Positions 25,086 to 34,147 of a stretch of 64,000 nucleotides of DNA are shown here, piece after piece; within the stretch, counting starts at the first letter, position 1, and each line of letters starts with the position of its first letter. Made by a program: the position numbers and the translations under genes. The DNA comes from Candidatus Bathyarchaeota archaeon (GTDB lineage Archaea; Thermoproteota; Bathyarchaeia; Bathyarchaeales; Bathycorpusculaceae): the NCBI GenBank assembly GCA_029881805.1, contig JAOULW010000004.1:1-64000 (forward strand), given 5' to 3'. The notes beneath the pieces are model-generated. The model had not been told where the DNA came from. It worked only from the letters and a program-made list of their open reading frames with translations, and searched no databases.

Positions 25086-27611
25086 ATACCGAAAATTGTC
25101 AAACTCTTCATCAACGACGTTGAAGTTGACGTTGAGGAAGGCGCAAGCATCCTTGAAGCAGCCAGAAAAATAGAGGTTTATATCCCAACCATTTGTTATC
25201 ATCCTGACTTAATTCATCCCAACAAAGCTAAGTCTATCAAAGCCATTTATCGTGGTAATGAAAAAATCGCAGATGACTCTCCAGAGAGAGAATTCGAAGG
25301 ATGCAAACTGTGTCTGGTCCAAGTTGATGGACAAGAAACGCTTGTCCTTTCATGTTGCACATCGGTTTCCGATGGAATGAAAGTCTATACTGAAAACGAG
25401 CAGGTTCGAGGGGCGCGGAAAGTTGAACTGATGCGAATTCTAGCCAAGCACTCGCATGCATGCCTAATCTGCGCTCAGAAAGAAGGGTGCACAAGAGAGC
25501 CCTGTTCAACAAATGTTCCTGTAAATGAGCGGTGTTGCCCAAAATTTGGTGACTGTGAACTGGAAAGAGTTGCAGAATACATTGGAATAAGAGAAGATAC
25601 GCCACGCTACACTCCAAGAAACCTTCTTGTAATAGACAATGAACCTCTTTTCTTGCGTGACAATAACCTATGCATTGGATGCACCCGATGTGTCAGAGCA
25701 TGTCAAGAGCTTCGCGGCATCGGAGCCTTAGGCTTTGTTTATAAGAATGGAGAGGTTCTTGTCGGAACGGTTGCGCCGAACCTCATGGATTCCGATTGCA
25801 GATTCTGTGGAGCTTGTGTGGAAGTCTGCCCGACTGGAGCTTTACAAGATAAAGAATTAAAGGCTACAAAACGCGAAGTTGATCTGATTCCCTGCAAATA
25901 CGCCTGCCCAGCGGAGACTGATGTTCCAAGATACGTTCGACTGACCTGTGAAGGAAGGTTTGCTGAGGCTGCAGCAGTCATAAGAGAAAAGTTGCCATTA
26001 CCAAATGTTCTAGCCCACGCTTGTTCTCGTCCATGCGAGAGCACTTGCAGACGATCAAAGATCAATGAGGCTGTTTCAATTTGCGGCCTAAAACGTTTTG
26101 CAATGGACAATGATTCAGAAATATGGAAACAAAAACTAACGATTGCAAGACCGTCAGGAAAGAAGGTTGCCATAATAGGGTCTGGTCCCGCAGGACTGAG
26201 TGCAGCATTCTCTCTGGTCAGACTAGGACATTCAGTCACAATTTTCGAGGGCATGGATGAACCGGGCGGAATGATGCGGTATGGAGTTCAAGAGTATCGC
26301 CTGCCAAAAGAGGTCGTTGAAAAGGACATCCGTGAAATTGTCAATTTGGGTGTAGGAATCAAGACAGGCGTGGTTTTTGGGAAAGATTTGACAATTGAAT
26401 CTCTTAAGAAGGAAGGTTTCGACGCTGTTCTTGTGGCTGTTGGCTTGCAGACTAGTAGGAGGCTCAGAGTCGAAGGCGCCAACTTGTCAGGCGCGACCAG
26501 TGGGCTGGACTTTCTGAGGGATGCGCGACTTGGAAAAGCATCAAACATACAAGGGAAAGTCTTGGTCATTGGTGGCGGCAATGTTGCAATGGATGTTGCC
26601 CTAGCAGCCTTAAGACTTGACGCCAGCGATGTTCAAGTTGTCTGCTTGGAAAAACGCGAGGAAATGCCTGCCTTTCCATGGGAAATTGAGCAGGCACTTG
26701 AGGAAAGGGTGAGGATTCACAATTCTTATGGAGTAAAGAAGATTCTAGGCCGGGACGGAAAGGTGACTGCGGTTGAGCTCATGCGTTGTCTCTCGGTCTT
26801 CGATAAAGATGGAAAATTTAGCCCAACCTTTGATGAAAAACAAACAATGACCATTGAAACCGATATGCTTGCTATCGCAATAGGGCAAGCCCCAGACCTT
26901 TCATGGCAAACAGCAAACCAGTTAAGTATATCTGAATCTGGAGTGGTCAAGGTGAATCCATCTACGATGGAAACTAACATTTCAGGAGTCTTTGCATGTG
27001 GAGACATTGCAAAGGGTCCAACCTCAATCGTTGAAGCTTTAGTTTCAGGTAGACAAGCTGCCCTCACCATCGATAAGTATCTTGGGGGGCGAGGAACCAT
27101 TGAGGATCGGGTTGTGGAAGTTGAGAAACCGAATCCGTGGTTTGGGAAAGTGGAGAAGTTCGCCCACAAACAACGGGTTCAAATGCCTTCCCTTTCAGTT
27201 GAGAAGCGAAGAGGCAACTTCCTTGAAGTTGAACTTGGTTACGACGAGAAAATGGCTCTAGAAGAGGCGAATCGGTGTCTAAGATGCGACTTAAGACTGT
27301 GCATTCAAAAGGCGCCTCAACCTCCAGAAAAATGGCTGCCTCTCAAAGAGGAGAACTTGGAGACTGTTCCGGAAACTGAGGGCGTTTTCCAGCTCTTAAA
27401 TGGAAACAAGGAAATTATCTACATAAAAGGAACAATTAACCTCAGAAAGGAACTTGAGCAACTGCTAGCAACGAACATGAAGGCAAAATACTTCATCTGT
27501 GAGGAAGCCAAAATGTACACAATGAGAGAGAGTGAGCTACTTCAACAATACATAAAAAAGCATGGAAAGATGCCTGAGCAAAACGTAGAAATCGAAGAAG
27601 ACCTATATTAG
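25086..27611 (+). CDS. bzdV: NuoG/GltD-type NAD(P)H:ferredoxin oxidoreductase (BzdV-like), non-canonical ATA start
   Basis: 841 residues. Order of domains: [2Fe-2S] ferredoxin (Cys 37, 73, 76, 90, with a long insert in the first gap), NuoG-like H-x3-C-x2-C-x5-C cluster, two 4Fe ferredoxin sets (CIGCTRCVRACQ; CRFCGACVEVCP), then a GltD-like half with its own Cys cluster, FAD motif GSGPAGLSAAFSL and NAD(P) motif GGGNVAMDVA. The first ATG (25377) would remove the whole [2Fe-2S] domain. Between the upstream stop (25059) and that ATG there is no ATG, GTG or TTG in frame. The best start is ATA 25086 (reading M-PKIVKLF) behind TAGGGA. It probably regenerates reduced ferredoxin for the reductase, perhaps by bifurcation. 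Confidence 0.82.
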   Translation: MPKIVKLFINDVEVDVEEGASILEAARKIEVYIPTICYHPDLIHPNKAKSIKAIYRGNEKIADDSPEREFEGCKLCLVQVDGQETLVLSCCTSVSDGMKVYTENEQVRGARKVELMRILAKHSHACLICAQKEGCTREPCSTNVPVNERCCPKFGDCELERVAEYIGIREDTPRYTPRNLLVIDNEPLFLRDNNLCIGCTRCVRACQELRGIGALGFVYKNGEVLVGTVAPNLMDSDCRFCGACVEVCPTGALQDKELKATKREVDLIPCKYACPAETDVPRYVRLTCEGRFAEAAAVIREKLPLPNVLAHACSRPCESTCRRSKINEAVSICGLKRFAMDNDSEIWKQKLTIARPSGKKVAIIGSGPAGLSAAFSLVRLGHSVTIFEGMDEPGGMMRYGVQEYRLPKEVVEKDIREIVNLGVGIKTGVVFGKDLTIESLKKEGFDAVLVAVGLQTSRRLRVEGANLSGATSGLDFLRDARLGKASNIQGKVLVIGGGNVAMDVALAALRLDASDVQVVCLEKREEMPAFPWEIEQALEERVRIHNSYGVKKILGRDGKVTAVELMRCLSVFDKDGKFSPTFDEKQTMTIETDMLAIAIGQAPDLSWQTANQLSISESGVVKVNPSTMETNISGVFACGDIAKGPTSIVEALVSGRQAALTIDKYLGGRGTIEDRVVEVEKPNPWFGKVEKFAHKQRVQMPSLSVEKRRGNFLEVELGYDEKMALEEANRCLRCDLRLCIQKAPQPPEKWLPLKEENLETVPETEGVFQLLNGNKEIIYIKGTINLRKELEQLLATNMKAKYFICEEAKMYTMRESELLQQYIKKHGKMPEQNVEIEEDLY

Positions 27612-27651
27612 TCTCGCTTTCACGATATCAGTTTGTAACTATGGTCGATGC

Positions 27652-27948
27652 ATGTCTTGGTTAGAAATGAACAAGAAATGTCGAAAGAGTAAAAGCGAAA
27701 ATACGAATCTTGAAAAGCAGGGTTGGAAAAAACGGTTTGCAGCCGACGAACCCGACCTACGTGAGGCAGTAGAACTCTATAAGTCACTTGGATATGAAGT
27801 CAAATTCGAGCCAGTTGTTTTCGATGAGAAAAGCGGAGAATGCAAAAAATGCTTATTGCATCAAAATTTTGATAGATACAAAACTATTTACATACGACCC
27901 AAAAAGAAAAGAGGGCGCCATTATTCTTTGACTTTACAGAATCTGTAG
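27652..27948 (+). CDS. Small CxxC protein of unknown function downstream of the reductase operon
   Basis: 98 residues, not recognised. Basic N-terminus, then GWKKRFAADEPDLREAVEL, SLGYEVKFEPV and a CKKC pair followed by YKTIYIRP. The C-terminal 9 codons overlap the convergent DUF35 gene. It may be the last gene of the reductase transcript (40-base gap). One CxxC pair is not enough for a full zinc site unless it dimerises. Confidence 0.5.
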   Translation: MSWLEMNKKCRKSKSENTNLEKQGWKKRFAADEPDLREAVELYKSLGYEVKFEPVVFDEKSGECKKCLLHQNFDRYKTIYIRPKKKRGRHYSLTLQNL

Positions 27949-28385
27949 AAGATCCTATCGTCCTCTAGCTCAATTATTTTTAGCGTGACTTTGTCTCCAA
28001 TTTTGAGGTCTTCGTATTTTGCGCCGTCGATTCTTGCCGAAATCAGTAAGCCTCCGATTTTTACTAGGCCTATGCAGAACGGTACATCTTCCACGAAGCC
28101 CAAAGGTGCGCCGAGCTTCATCTCAGTAAAAGCATACAATTCGCCGTCTACACCCAAATTTATCCATTCGAGGTTTTCAGAGAAACATTCAGGGCACATG
28201 ATTCTTGGAGGCCACAAAACTTTCCCGCAAGCCTTGCACTTGGTTGTTGTCAACTTCCTCTCTTTGAGGTTCTGAAAGAACCTGTCAATTCTTGTGAATT
28301 TGGCGTCTTGCAAAGGATAGAAATCCAGCATGTAGGGAAGCTTAATCATGTTTTGGCGTTTTATTTTTTCAAATTCCACTGTCAT
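27921..28385 (-). CDS. DUF35 OB-fold / zinc-ribbon partner of thiolase
   Basis: 154 residues: zinc ribbon C-x2-C-x11-C-x2-C (about residues 50-67) followed by an OB-fold ending near the C-terminus. Its start overlaps the thiolase stop by four bases (ATGA), so it is coupled to that enzyme. Compared with the DUF35 protein at 10164, this copy keeps all four Cys. Confidence 0.83.
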   Translation of the reverse strand: MTVEFEKIKRQNMIKLPYMLDFYPLQDAKFTRIDRFFQNLKERKLTTTKCKACGKVLWPPRIMCPECFSENLEWINLGVDGELYAFTEMKLGAPLGFVEDVPFCIGLVKIGGLLISARIDGAKYEDLKIGDKVTLKIIELEDDRIFYRFCKVKE

Positions 28386-29554
28386 TTTAAATCCCTCGAA
28401 TAGGCGATAATGCTATGAACATTTGCAGCTCCGCTAAGGTTGTGTGCCACTGCGACTTCAGCGCCCTTAACGTGTCTTCCCTGCGGCACCTCTCCTCTGA
28501 ACTGTTGGAAGATATCCAGTGCTTGCAGTATTCCTGTAGCACCTAGAGGATGCCCACAGCCGAGCAGTCCGCCTCTTGGGTTTACGGCAACCTTTCCCCC
28601 AATGTGTGGCTCACCGTTCTCAATGAATTTTCCACCGCTTCCTTTTTCGCACCATCCGAATGCTTCGTATTCCATGATTTCAGAAATCGTGAAGCAATCA
28701 TGCAGCTCTGCTATGTCAATCTCGTCTCTTGTTATGTTTGCCGTTCTTAGGGTTTCTTGAACAGCCATCTTTAGCGGAACCCACTCGGTTATGTTGGCTA
28801 GGTTATTGATGACATTTCCAACACTTGCTTGTCCAGTTCCTACAATATACATTGGAGTGTCCGTGTATTTTTTGGCATCCTCAGCTGGAACTAGAATCAC
28901 TCCAGCAGCCCCGTCTGTTATCGAGCTACAATCAAAAAGGTTCAGGGGAGGAGATATTACAATGGATTTGAGAACGTCCTCTACCGTGACTTCTTTTTGG
29001 AAATGCGCCGCAGGATTCATGGTGGAGTAATGATGATTTTTGGCAGAAACCAAGGCCATTTGCTCTTTCGTCGTGCCAAATTCCAGCATGTGTCTTTGAG
29101 CAGTCATAGCGAAAAAAGGTGGAGCTGAAAGTCCATTTACCCCATCCCATTCTCTGTCAAGGACACAAGTCATGTTTGTCTGAGCTTCGGTCATGTCCGG
29201 CATGTACATTTTCTCGACGCCGAAGACAACAGCAATGTCAGCCATTCCAGATCCGACACAAGCCCAAGCATACCGGATAGCAGCTTGTCCAGAAGCGCAC
29301 ATCAACTCTGTTCTTGCCGCGACCTTTCTGGGGGTTATCCCCAAGCACTCTGCTACCATAGGGGTGACATGAGCTTGAAAAACGAATCGTTCAGGTTGGG
29401 CAGCTCCAACTATCAAAGAGTCGACATCCTTTGGAGAGATATTGCCCACGTTCTCAAACATGGCTTTCCCAGCTTCTTGTACTAGGTCCCTCCAGCTTGC
29501 CTCTCGTCTGCCACATTTTGAGGCTCCGCCTCCGACGATTGCAACCTTTTTCAT
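28382..29554 (-). CDS. Thiolase, SCP-x/archaeal type
   Basis: 390 residues. Nucleophilic Cys 86 in LMCASGQAAIRYA, His in GCGHPLGATG, C-terminal AHNLSGAANVH. Last enzyme of the minus-strand beta-oxidation operon (dehydrogenase, hydratase, thiolase, DUF35). Likely cleaves 3-oxopimelyl-CoA or acetoacetyl-CoA in the benzoate pathway; chain-length preference cannot be read from sequence. Confidence 0.85.
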   Translation of the reverse strand: MKKVAIVGGGASKCGRREASWRDLVQEAGKAMFENVGNISPKDVDSLIVGAAQPERFVFQAHVTPMVAECLGITPRKVAARTELMCASGQAAIRYAWACVGSGMADIAVVFGVEKMYMPDMTEAQTNMTCVLDREWDGVNGLSAPPFFAMTAQRHMLEFGTTKEQMALVSAKNHHYSTMNPAAHFQKEVTVEDVLKSIVISPPLNLFDCSSITDGAAGVILVPAEDAKKYTDTPMYIVGTGQASVGNVINNLANITEWVPLKMAVQETLRTANITRDEIDIAELHDCFTISEIMEYEAFGWCEKGSGGKFIENGEPHIGGKVAVNPRGGLLGCGHPLGATGILQALDIFQQFRGEVPQGRHVKGAEVAVAHNLSGAANVHSIIAYSRDLK

Positions 29555-29583
29555 CAGAGATCACCAGTGAAAGACGACGGTTT

Positions 29584-30366
29584 CTATCTTCCTTTGTATT
29601 CGGGCTTTCTTTTTTCTAGGAACGCTGATACTCCTTCTTTAAAATCTTCTGTTGAAGCAAGTATTCCAAAAGCCTCACATTCGTGCATTAGCCCTATCCT
29701 CTGGTCTATTTCTGTGCTATTGTTAATGAGTTCTTTGACTAGTCTTAGGGCAATTGGAGGCTTGCTCATAATTTCTTTGGAAAGTTCCTCAATGGTTGAT
29801 TGAAGTTTTTCGGGTGGCACTACAATGTTGATCAATCCAATTTTCTCAGCAGTCTTGGCGTCAATCATCTTCCCTGTAAATATTAATTCCTTGGCTATTC
29901 CCTTTCCAACTAAACGTGGTAATCGTTGTGTTCCTCCCGAACCTGGAATCAGTCCAACGTTCACCTCTGGCTGGCCCACTCGTGCGTTTTCAGAAGCTAT
30001 TCTGATGTCGCATGCCATTGCGAGTTCCAAGCCTCCGCCAAGGGCGTAGCCATTGATGGCTGCAATCACGGGTTTTCCAAGTTCCTCAATTGTCAGAGTC
30101 AGCTTTTGCAAGCGTTTTGTAGTCTCCCAAGCTTTTATGGCGCTAATGTCCTTAACGGTTTTAAGGTCTAGACCGGCGCAAAAGGCTTTTTCGCCAGCTC
30201 CTGTAATTACTACGACTCTTATGTTGTCGTCCTTCTCTGCGTCTTGAAGTCTTGAGAGAAGTCCTAGAACAGTTTCTTCATCTAGCGCGTTTAGAGCTGC
30301 AGGGCGATTTATGGTTATGAGTGCTATTCCGTCTTTTTTCTCGTAAAGGGTGTTTTTTAATTCCAT
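29584..30366 (-). CDS. Enoyl-CoA hydratase (crotonase)
   Basis: 260 residues. Both catalytic Glu positions are present: GYALGGGLELAMACD and GQPEVNVGLIPGSGG. FCAGLDLKTV is the substrate loop. Converts crotonyl-CoA or a dicarboxylic enoyl-CoA to the 3-hydroxy compound. It follows the dehydrogenase by 21 bases and precedes the thiolase by 29 bases in one operon. Confidence 0.88.
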   Translation of the reverse strand: MELKNTLYEKKDGIALITINRPAALNALDEETVLGLLSRLQDAEKDDNIRVVVITGAGEKAFCAGLDLKTVKDISAIKAWETTKRLQKLTLTIEELGKPVIAAINGYALGGGLELAMACDIRIASENARVGQPEVNVGLIPGSGGTQRLPRLVGKGIAKELIFTGKMIDAKTAEKIGLINIVVPPEKLQSTIEELSKEIMSKPPIALRLVKELINNSTEIDQRIGLMHECEAFGILASTEDFKEGVSAFLEKRKPEYKGR

Positions 30367-30387
30367 ACAGTTTCACCAGAACCTTTG

Positions 30388-31251
30388 CTATTTTTTGGTC
30401 CAGTCATAGAAGCCTTTACCAGTCTTTCTTCCCCAGAGACCAGCTCGAACCATTTGTCTTAGCAACGGACATGGCCTATATTTTGGATCAAGGTCGTTTT
30501 GCAAAACTTCAGCTATAGAAAGAGTCGTGTCCAATCCAAGGTAGTCAAGAAGAGTTATCGGTCCCATGGGCCAATTCAGTCCAAGCTTTATAGCCTTGTC
30601 AATGTCCTCTGGCTCAGCTATTCCCTCCCAAACAAGGGAAACAGCCTCGTTTAGAGCCGGGACCAAAATTCTATTCACGATAAAGCCCGCGCAATCCTTT
30701 TTGACTATTACTGATTCTTTTTGCATCTTATTCGCGACTTCAACTATCGTGCTTATGGTTTCATCCGAGGTTTTCGCTCCACGGATAATCTCTATCAGTT
30801 TCATTAGTTGTGGTGGGTTAAAGAAATGTACTCCACAGAATTTCTCGGGTCGGGTTGTAGCTGAGGCAAGCTCTGTTATGCTTATGGAAGAGGTGTTTGA
30901 AGCCAAAACGGCATCTGGCTTTGCTAGCTTATCAACTTCCGAAAGTATCTCTTTTTTTAACTTCAGATTCTCTGGGACGGCCTCAATTATCAAGTCTGCG
31001 TCGGCAACGGTCTCTCTTAGGTCCAGGGTTGGATGAATCCTCGCTAAGGTTTCCTTGACTTCATTCTCTGTGATTGTTCCTTTTTTCAGGAATATTTGCA
31101 AACTGTTGTTTATCATAGACATTCCTTTGTCAAGAAATTCTTGTTTGATGTCTCTGAGGTAAACGTCGTATTTCGCTACTTGAGCCGCGACTTGGGCTAT
31201 ACCATGACCCATTAATCCGGCTCCAAGGACAGCGACTTTTCGAATTTCCAT
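30388..31251 (-). CDS. 3-hydroxyacyl-CoA dehydrogenase (3-hydroxybutyryl-CoA type)
   Basis: 287 residues: NAD motif [14 protein letters not shown], catalytic block [13 protein letters not shown] with GVHFFNPP (His of the His-Glu dyad) and a C-terminal helical domain with [11 protein letters not shown]. Could oxidise 3-hydroxypimelyl-CoA and 3-hydroxybutyryl-CoA. First gene of the operon running down to 27921; an AT-rich promoter lies between it and the divergent acyl-CoA ligase. Confidence 0.9.
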   Translation of the reverse strand: MEIRKVAVLGAGLMGHGIAQVAAQVAKYDVYLRDIKQEFLDKGMSMINNSLQIFLKKGTITENEVKETLARIHPTLDLRETVADADLIIEAVPENLKLKKEILSEVDKLAKPDAVLASNTSSISITELASATTRPEKFCGVHFFNPPQLMKLIEIIRGAKTSDETISTIVEVANKMQKESVIVKKDCAGFIVNRILVPALNEAVSLVWEGIAEPEDIDKAIKLGLNWPMGPITLLDYLGLDTTLSIAEVLQNDLDPKYRPCPLLRQMVRAGLWGRKTGKGFYDWTKK

Positions 31252-31365
31252 TTATAATCCTCCTTTAGAGATAGAGAAGAGATACCAATAGAAGTATATA
31301 TTTTCTTGGATTAGTAATACCAAGTTCCAATGAAACACTGATTGATGTAAAAGGGTGAGAGAGTC

Positions 31366-32931
31366 ATGGCTTGGTTGAATTTAGGAGAAATTTTGAGCAC
31401 ACACGCTAGAAAATATCCAACAAAACTGGCTGTTAAAGATTGGCGTGGCAGATCGCATACGTATTCGGAACTAGACATTAGGACTAACAAACTAGCTAAC
31501 GGCCTGTTGAATATGGGCTTGCGTAAGGGCGACCGCGTTGCTGTCCTCCTTTACAACTCGGTGGAATTCATCGAAGTCTATTGCGCCTCAGCAAAGGCAG
31601 GACTGGTTGTTGCACCTGTCAGTTGGCGTTATATCGAAAAGGAGATTGAATACGTTGTAAATAATTCAGATGCCAAAGCCATGATTGTTCATGAGGAATT
31701 CGCAGACACAATAAACACTATCCGACCAAAACTAGAAAAAATCCTTAAGGATAGATTCATTGTTGTCGGTAATTCATCACCTAAAGGCTACATTAAATAT
31801 GAGGATTTGATCAAGAAATCTCCAGATAATAAGCCAAATGTCAAGGTAGGCGACAAAGACACGTGGGTCCAGATATACACTTCAGGTATAACTGGCCTTC
31901 CAAAAGGTGTTGTTCGCTCTCACGAGTCTTACGTCGCTTTCTTCTTAATTAACTCTGTAGAATTCGGCTTCTCAGAGAAGGATTACGGAATGATTGTCAT
32001 GCCCCTCTTCCATGTAAACTCAACTTTTTACGGGCTTCTATTCCTTTATACAGGTGCCTCTCTGTTTGTTGGCAGAGACAAGCGTTTTGATCCCGTCGAT
32101 TTGTTGGACATCTTCGACAGGGAGAAAATAACCTTCACTTCACTTATTCCAACTCACTACAGCCTCATTCTTGAAATACCAGAAAAGACCCGCCGGAAGT
32201 TTGATACAACTTCACTGCGCAAGCTATTGTGCTCATCGGCGCCCGTTAGAAGCAGAATAAAGCGTGGAATCTTGAAATGTTTTCCCGGGGTCGAACTGTA
32301 TGAGGCATACGGCTCCACAGAAGCTGGGCTAGTCACCATACTCAAGCCTGAAGACCAGCTTAGAAAAATCGGTTCAATGGGTAGAGAATGCATGGGAGCA
32401 GACATGATTAAGCTTCTTGATAATAACGGTCATGAAGTTGGAATCGGAAAAATCGGTGAACTCTATTCCAAGGGTCCAATGATGTTTGACGAATATTACA
32501 AGATGCCTGAAAAGACTGAAGCCTCATTTAGAGGCGAGTTTTTCAGCGCCGGAGACCTCGTTAAGCGTGATGAAGAGGGCTATTATTACATTGTAGACCG
32601 CAAGGACAACATGATCATCACTGGAGGTGAGCACGTCTATCCTTCAGAGCTTGAAGAAATACTCTCCCGGCATTCAAAAGTGCGGGATGTTGCAGTTATA
32701 GGGCTTCCAGATGATAAATGGGGTGAAATTGTCACCGCCGTGATCGCCCTAAAGGATCGTGAAACAATATCTGAAAAAGAAATCATTGAATGGTGTAGGG
32801 ATAAGATGACGGGGTATAAGAAACCCAAAAGAGTGATGTTCATTAACTATTCTGATATTCCTAGGACCGCAACAGGTAAAATTCTGCACAGGGAGCTTAG
32901 AGAGCGCTTCGCCGAGTTTCTCCAATCTTGA
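31366..32931 (+). CDS. Acyl-CoA / possible benzoate-CoA ligase
   Basis: 521-residue adenylate-forming ligase: P-loop YTSGITGLPKG (about 177-187), EAYGSTEAG, GDLVKRDEEGYYYIVDRKD and the C-terminal PRTATGKILHREL with the catalytic Lys. The length suits benzoate-CoA ligase, and the location between the beta-oxidation operon and the second BcrC/B pair makes an aromatic or alicyclic acid plausible, but substrate pocket residues cannot be interpreted by eye. GGGTGAG precedes the ATG. Its last 35 bases overlap the convergent BcrB-like gene. Confidence 0.82.
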   Translation: MAWLNLGEILSTHARKYPTKLAVKDWRGRSHTYSELDIRTNKLANGLLNMGLRKGDRVAVLLYNSVEFIEVYCASAKAGLVVAPVSWRYIEKEIEYVVNNSDAKAMIVHEEFADTINTIRPKLEKILKDRFIVVGNSSPKGYIKYEDLIKKSPDNKPNVKVGDKDTWVQIYTSGITGLPKGVVRSHESYVAFFLINSVEFGFSEKDYGMIVMPLFHVNSTFYGLLFLYTGASLFVGRDKRFDPVDLLDIFDREKITFTSLIPTHYSLILEIPEKTRRKFDTTSLRKLLCSSAPVRSRIKRGILKCFPGVELYEAYGSTEAGLVTILKPEDQLRKIGSMGRECMGADMIKLLDNNGHEVGIGKIGELYSKGPMMFDEYYKMPEKTEASFRGEFFSAGDLVKRDEEGYYYIVDRKDNMIITGGEHVYPSELEEILSRHSKVRDVAVIGLPDDKWGEIVTAVIALKDRETISEKEIIEWCRDKMTGYKKPKRVMFINYSDIPRTATGKILHRELRERFAEFLQS

Positions 32932-34147
32932 ACAGGCTATTCAAGGTTCTCAAGTAAGTCTCAAGTTTTGTTTTCACTTTGAATTCATCGTAGTTTCTCC
33001 AGTCCGTTGAGTCTACGTCTAATATTAGGCTCGAAACATCCGTCATCTCTTGAATTTTTTCCTTCACCATCGTTTCGCCTATTGTCATCATCCTGCAACC
33101 CCAGTTTGTTGGCAGTATAACACCATTTGCCCGAAAATCCTTCACCAAAGCTGCGATCAATTCTATCCTCCTTTCTATCGTGCAATTCGCCATATTTGAC
33201 AAGTGTTTTCGAGCTAGGCTTTCATAAGGTTTCGAAGGGTTTAAGCCTCCAGCCCAAACATGTGAAAAAGTTTCTGCAACAACAACTGCTTTCAAGGTTT
33301 CTAAATACTGAAAGAATTGAAGGTCAAACCATAACGGAAGGTTGTCCCAAACTAGGCGATACTTCTCGTCTTCAATGATTCCGACACCCTGTTTGACCCT
33401 CTGTTCAAGCTCCGCACACAATTCCTCATAAAAACCTACCGCTTGCTCTGTTCCTGGAACGCACAGCATGAAATAGACTGCGGAAAAGGCTTCTCTCGCT
33501 CCCATAGGAGTCGGAACACTTTTCCTATATTCCTGAACCTTAAGCCAAAGCTCGCTCGTCTTGTTTGAAAGCGTCAAAGTCTTCCTGAGTTTGCTATCAA
33601 CAAGTTTCATTTTAGAATACTTTTCTAGACGAGAAACCAGATCCTCAAGCTGACAAACATAATGTTGAACGTAACGATCTTCCAATTGCTCGGGACTTGC
33701 GCTGTCGACATTATAAGGGACGTCCAAAAGAAAGAGTGGTTTTTTAAAGATTCGACTGGCGACTTGAAACCATTTCATGTGCGTGTCACATGCACATGTC
33801 GAAGCGACCAAGATGTCCGGTTTTGGAATTCCTCCTTCAGGCAAATTTTCTCCATCAAAAAGGGAGCCGAGCACACACCTCGCATAGGAGCATAAATCCT
33901 TTGAAAAGCCCTTTCTTTCAGCCGATTCACATAAAGGCACTGAAACCTTTCTGGTGGCACATAGTGAAGCGTAGTTCTCAGGCCATACTGGAATTATATC
34001 CATTGCGTGAAGAATTTCCACTGGAAAGGTGGAAGCGACCCATGCTACAAGTTTGCCTTCCTCTCTTGCCTTATGAGCCATTTCATAGGAAGGCTTAACA
34101 TAGTTCTGATAGAACCCTTTGAGCGTTGCAAGCCGTCTCTCACTCAT
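32897..34147 (-). CDS. BcrB/HgdB-like 2-hydroxyacyl-CoA dehydratase family subunit
   Basis: 416 residues of the benzoyl-CoA reductase / 2-hydroxyacyl-CoA dehydratase D-component fold. FPVEILHAMDIIPVWPENYA is the family opening; Cys 86 and 91, a CAC pair near 118-120 and a C-terminal NWGCRM Cys are candidate cluster ligands. Start overlaps the stop of the BcrC-like gene as TAATG. No ASKHA activator gene is adjacent, so it must borrow BzdP/Q or another activator, or be a different enzyme. Confidence 0.75.
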   Translation of the reverse strand: MSERRLATLKGFYQNYVKPSYEMAHKAREEGKLVAWVASTFPVEILHAMDIIPVWPENYASLCATRKVSVPLCESAERKGFSKDLCSYARCVLGSLFDGENLPEGGIPKPDILVASTCACDTHMKWFQVASRIFKKPLFLLDVPYNVDSASPEQLEDRYVQHYVCQLEDLVSRLEKYSKMKLVDSKLRKTLTLSNKTSELWLKVQEYRKSVPTPMGAREAFSAVYFMLCVPGTEQAVGFYEELCAELEQRVKQGVGIIEDEKYRLVWDNLPLWFDLQFFQYLETLKAVVVAETFSHVWAGGLNPSKPYESLARKHLSNMANCTIERRIELIAALVKDFRANGVILPTNWGCRMMTIGETMVKEKIQEMTDVSSLILDVDSTDWRNYDEFKVKTKLETYLRTLNSLFKIGETRRSAL

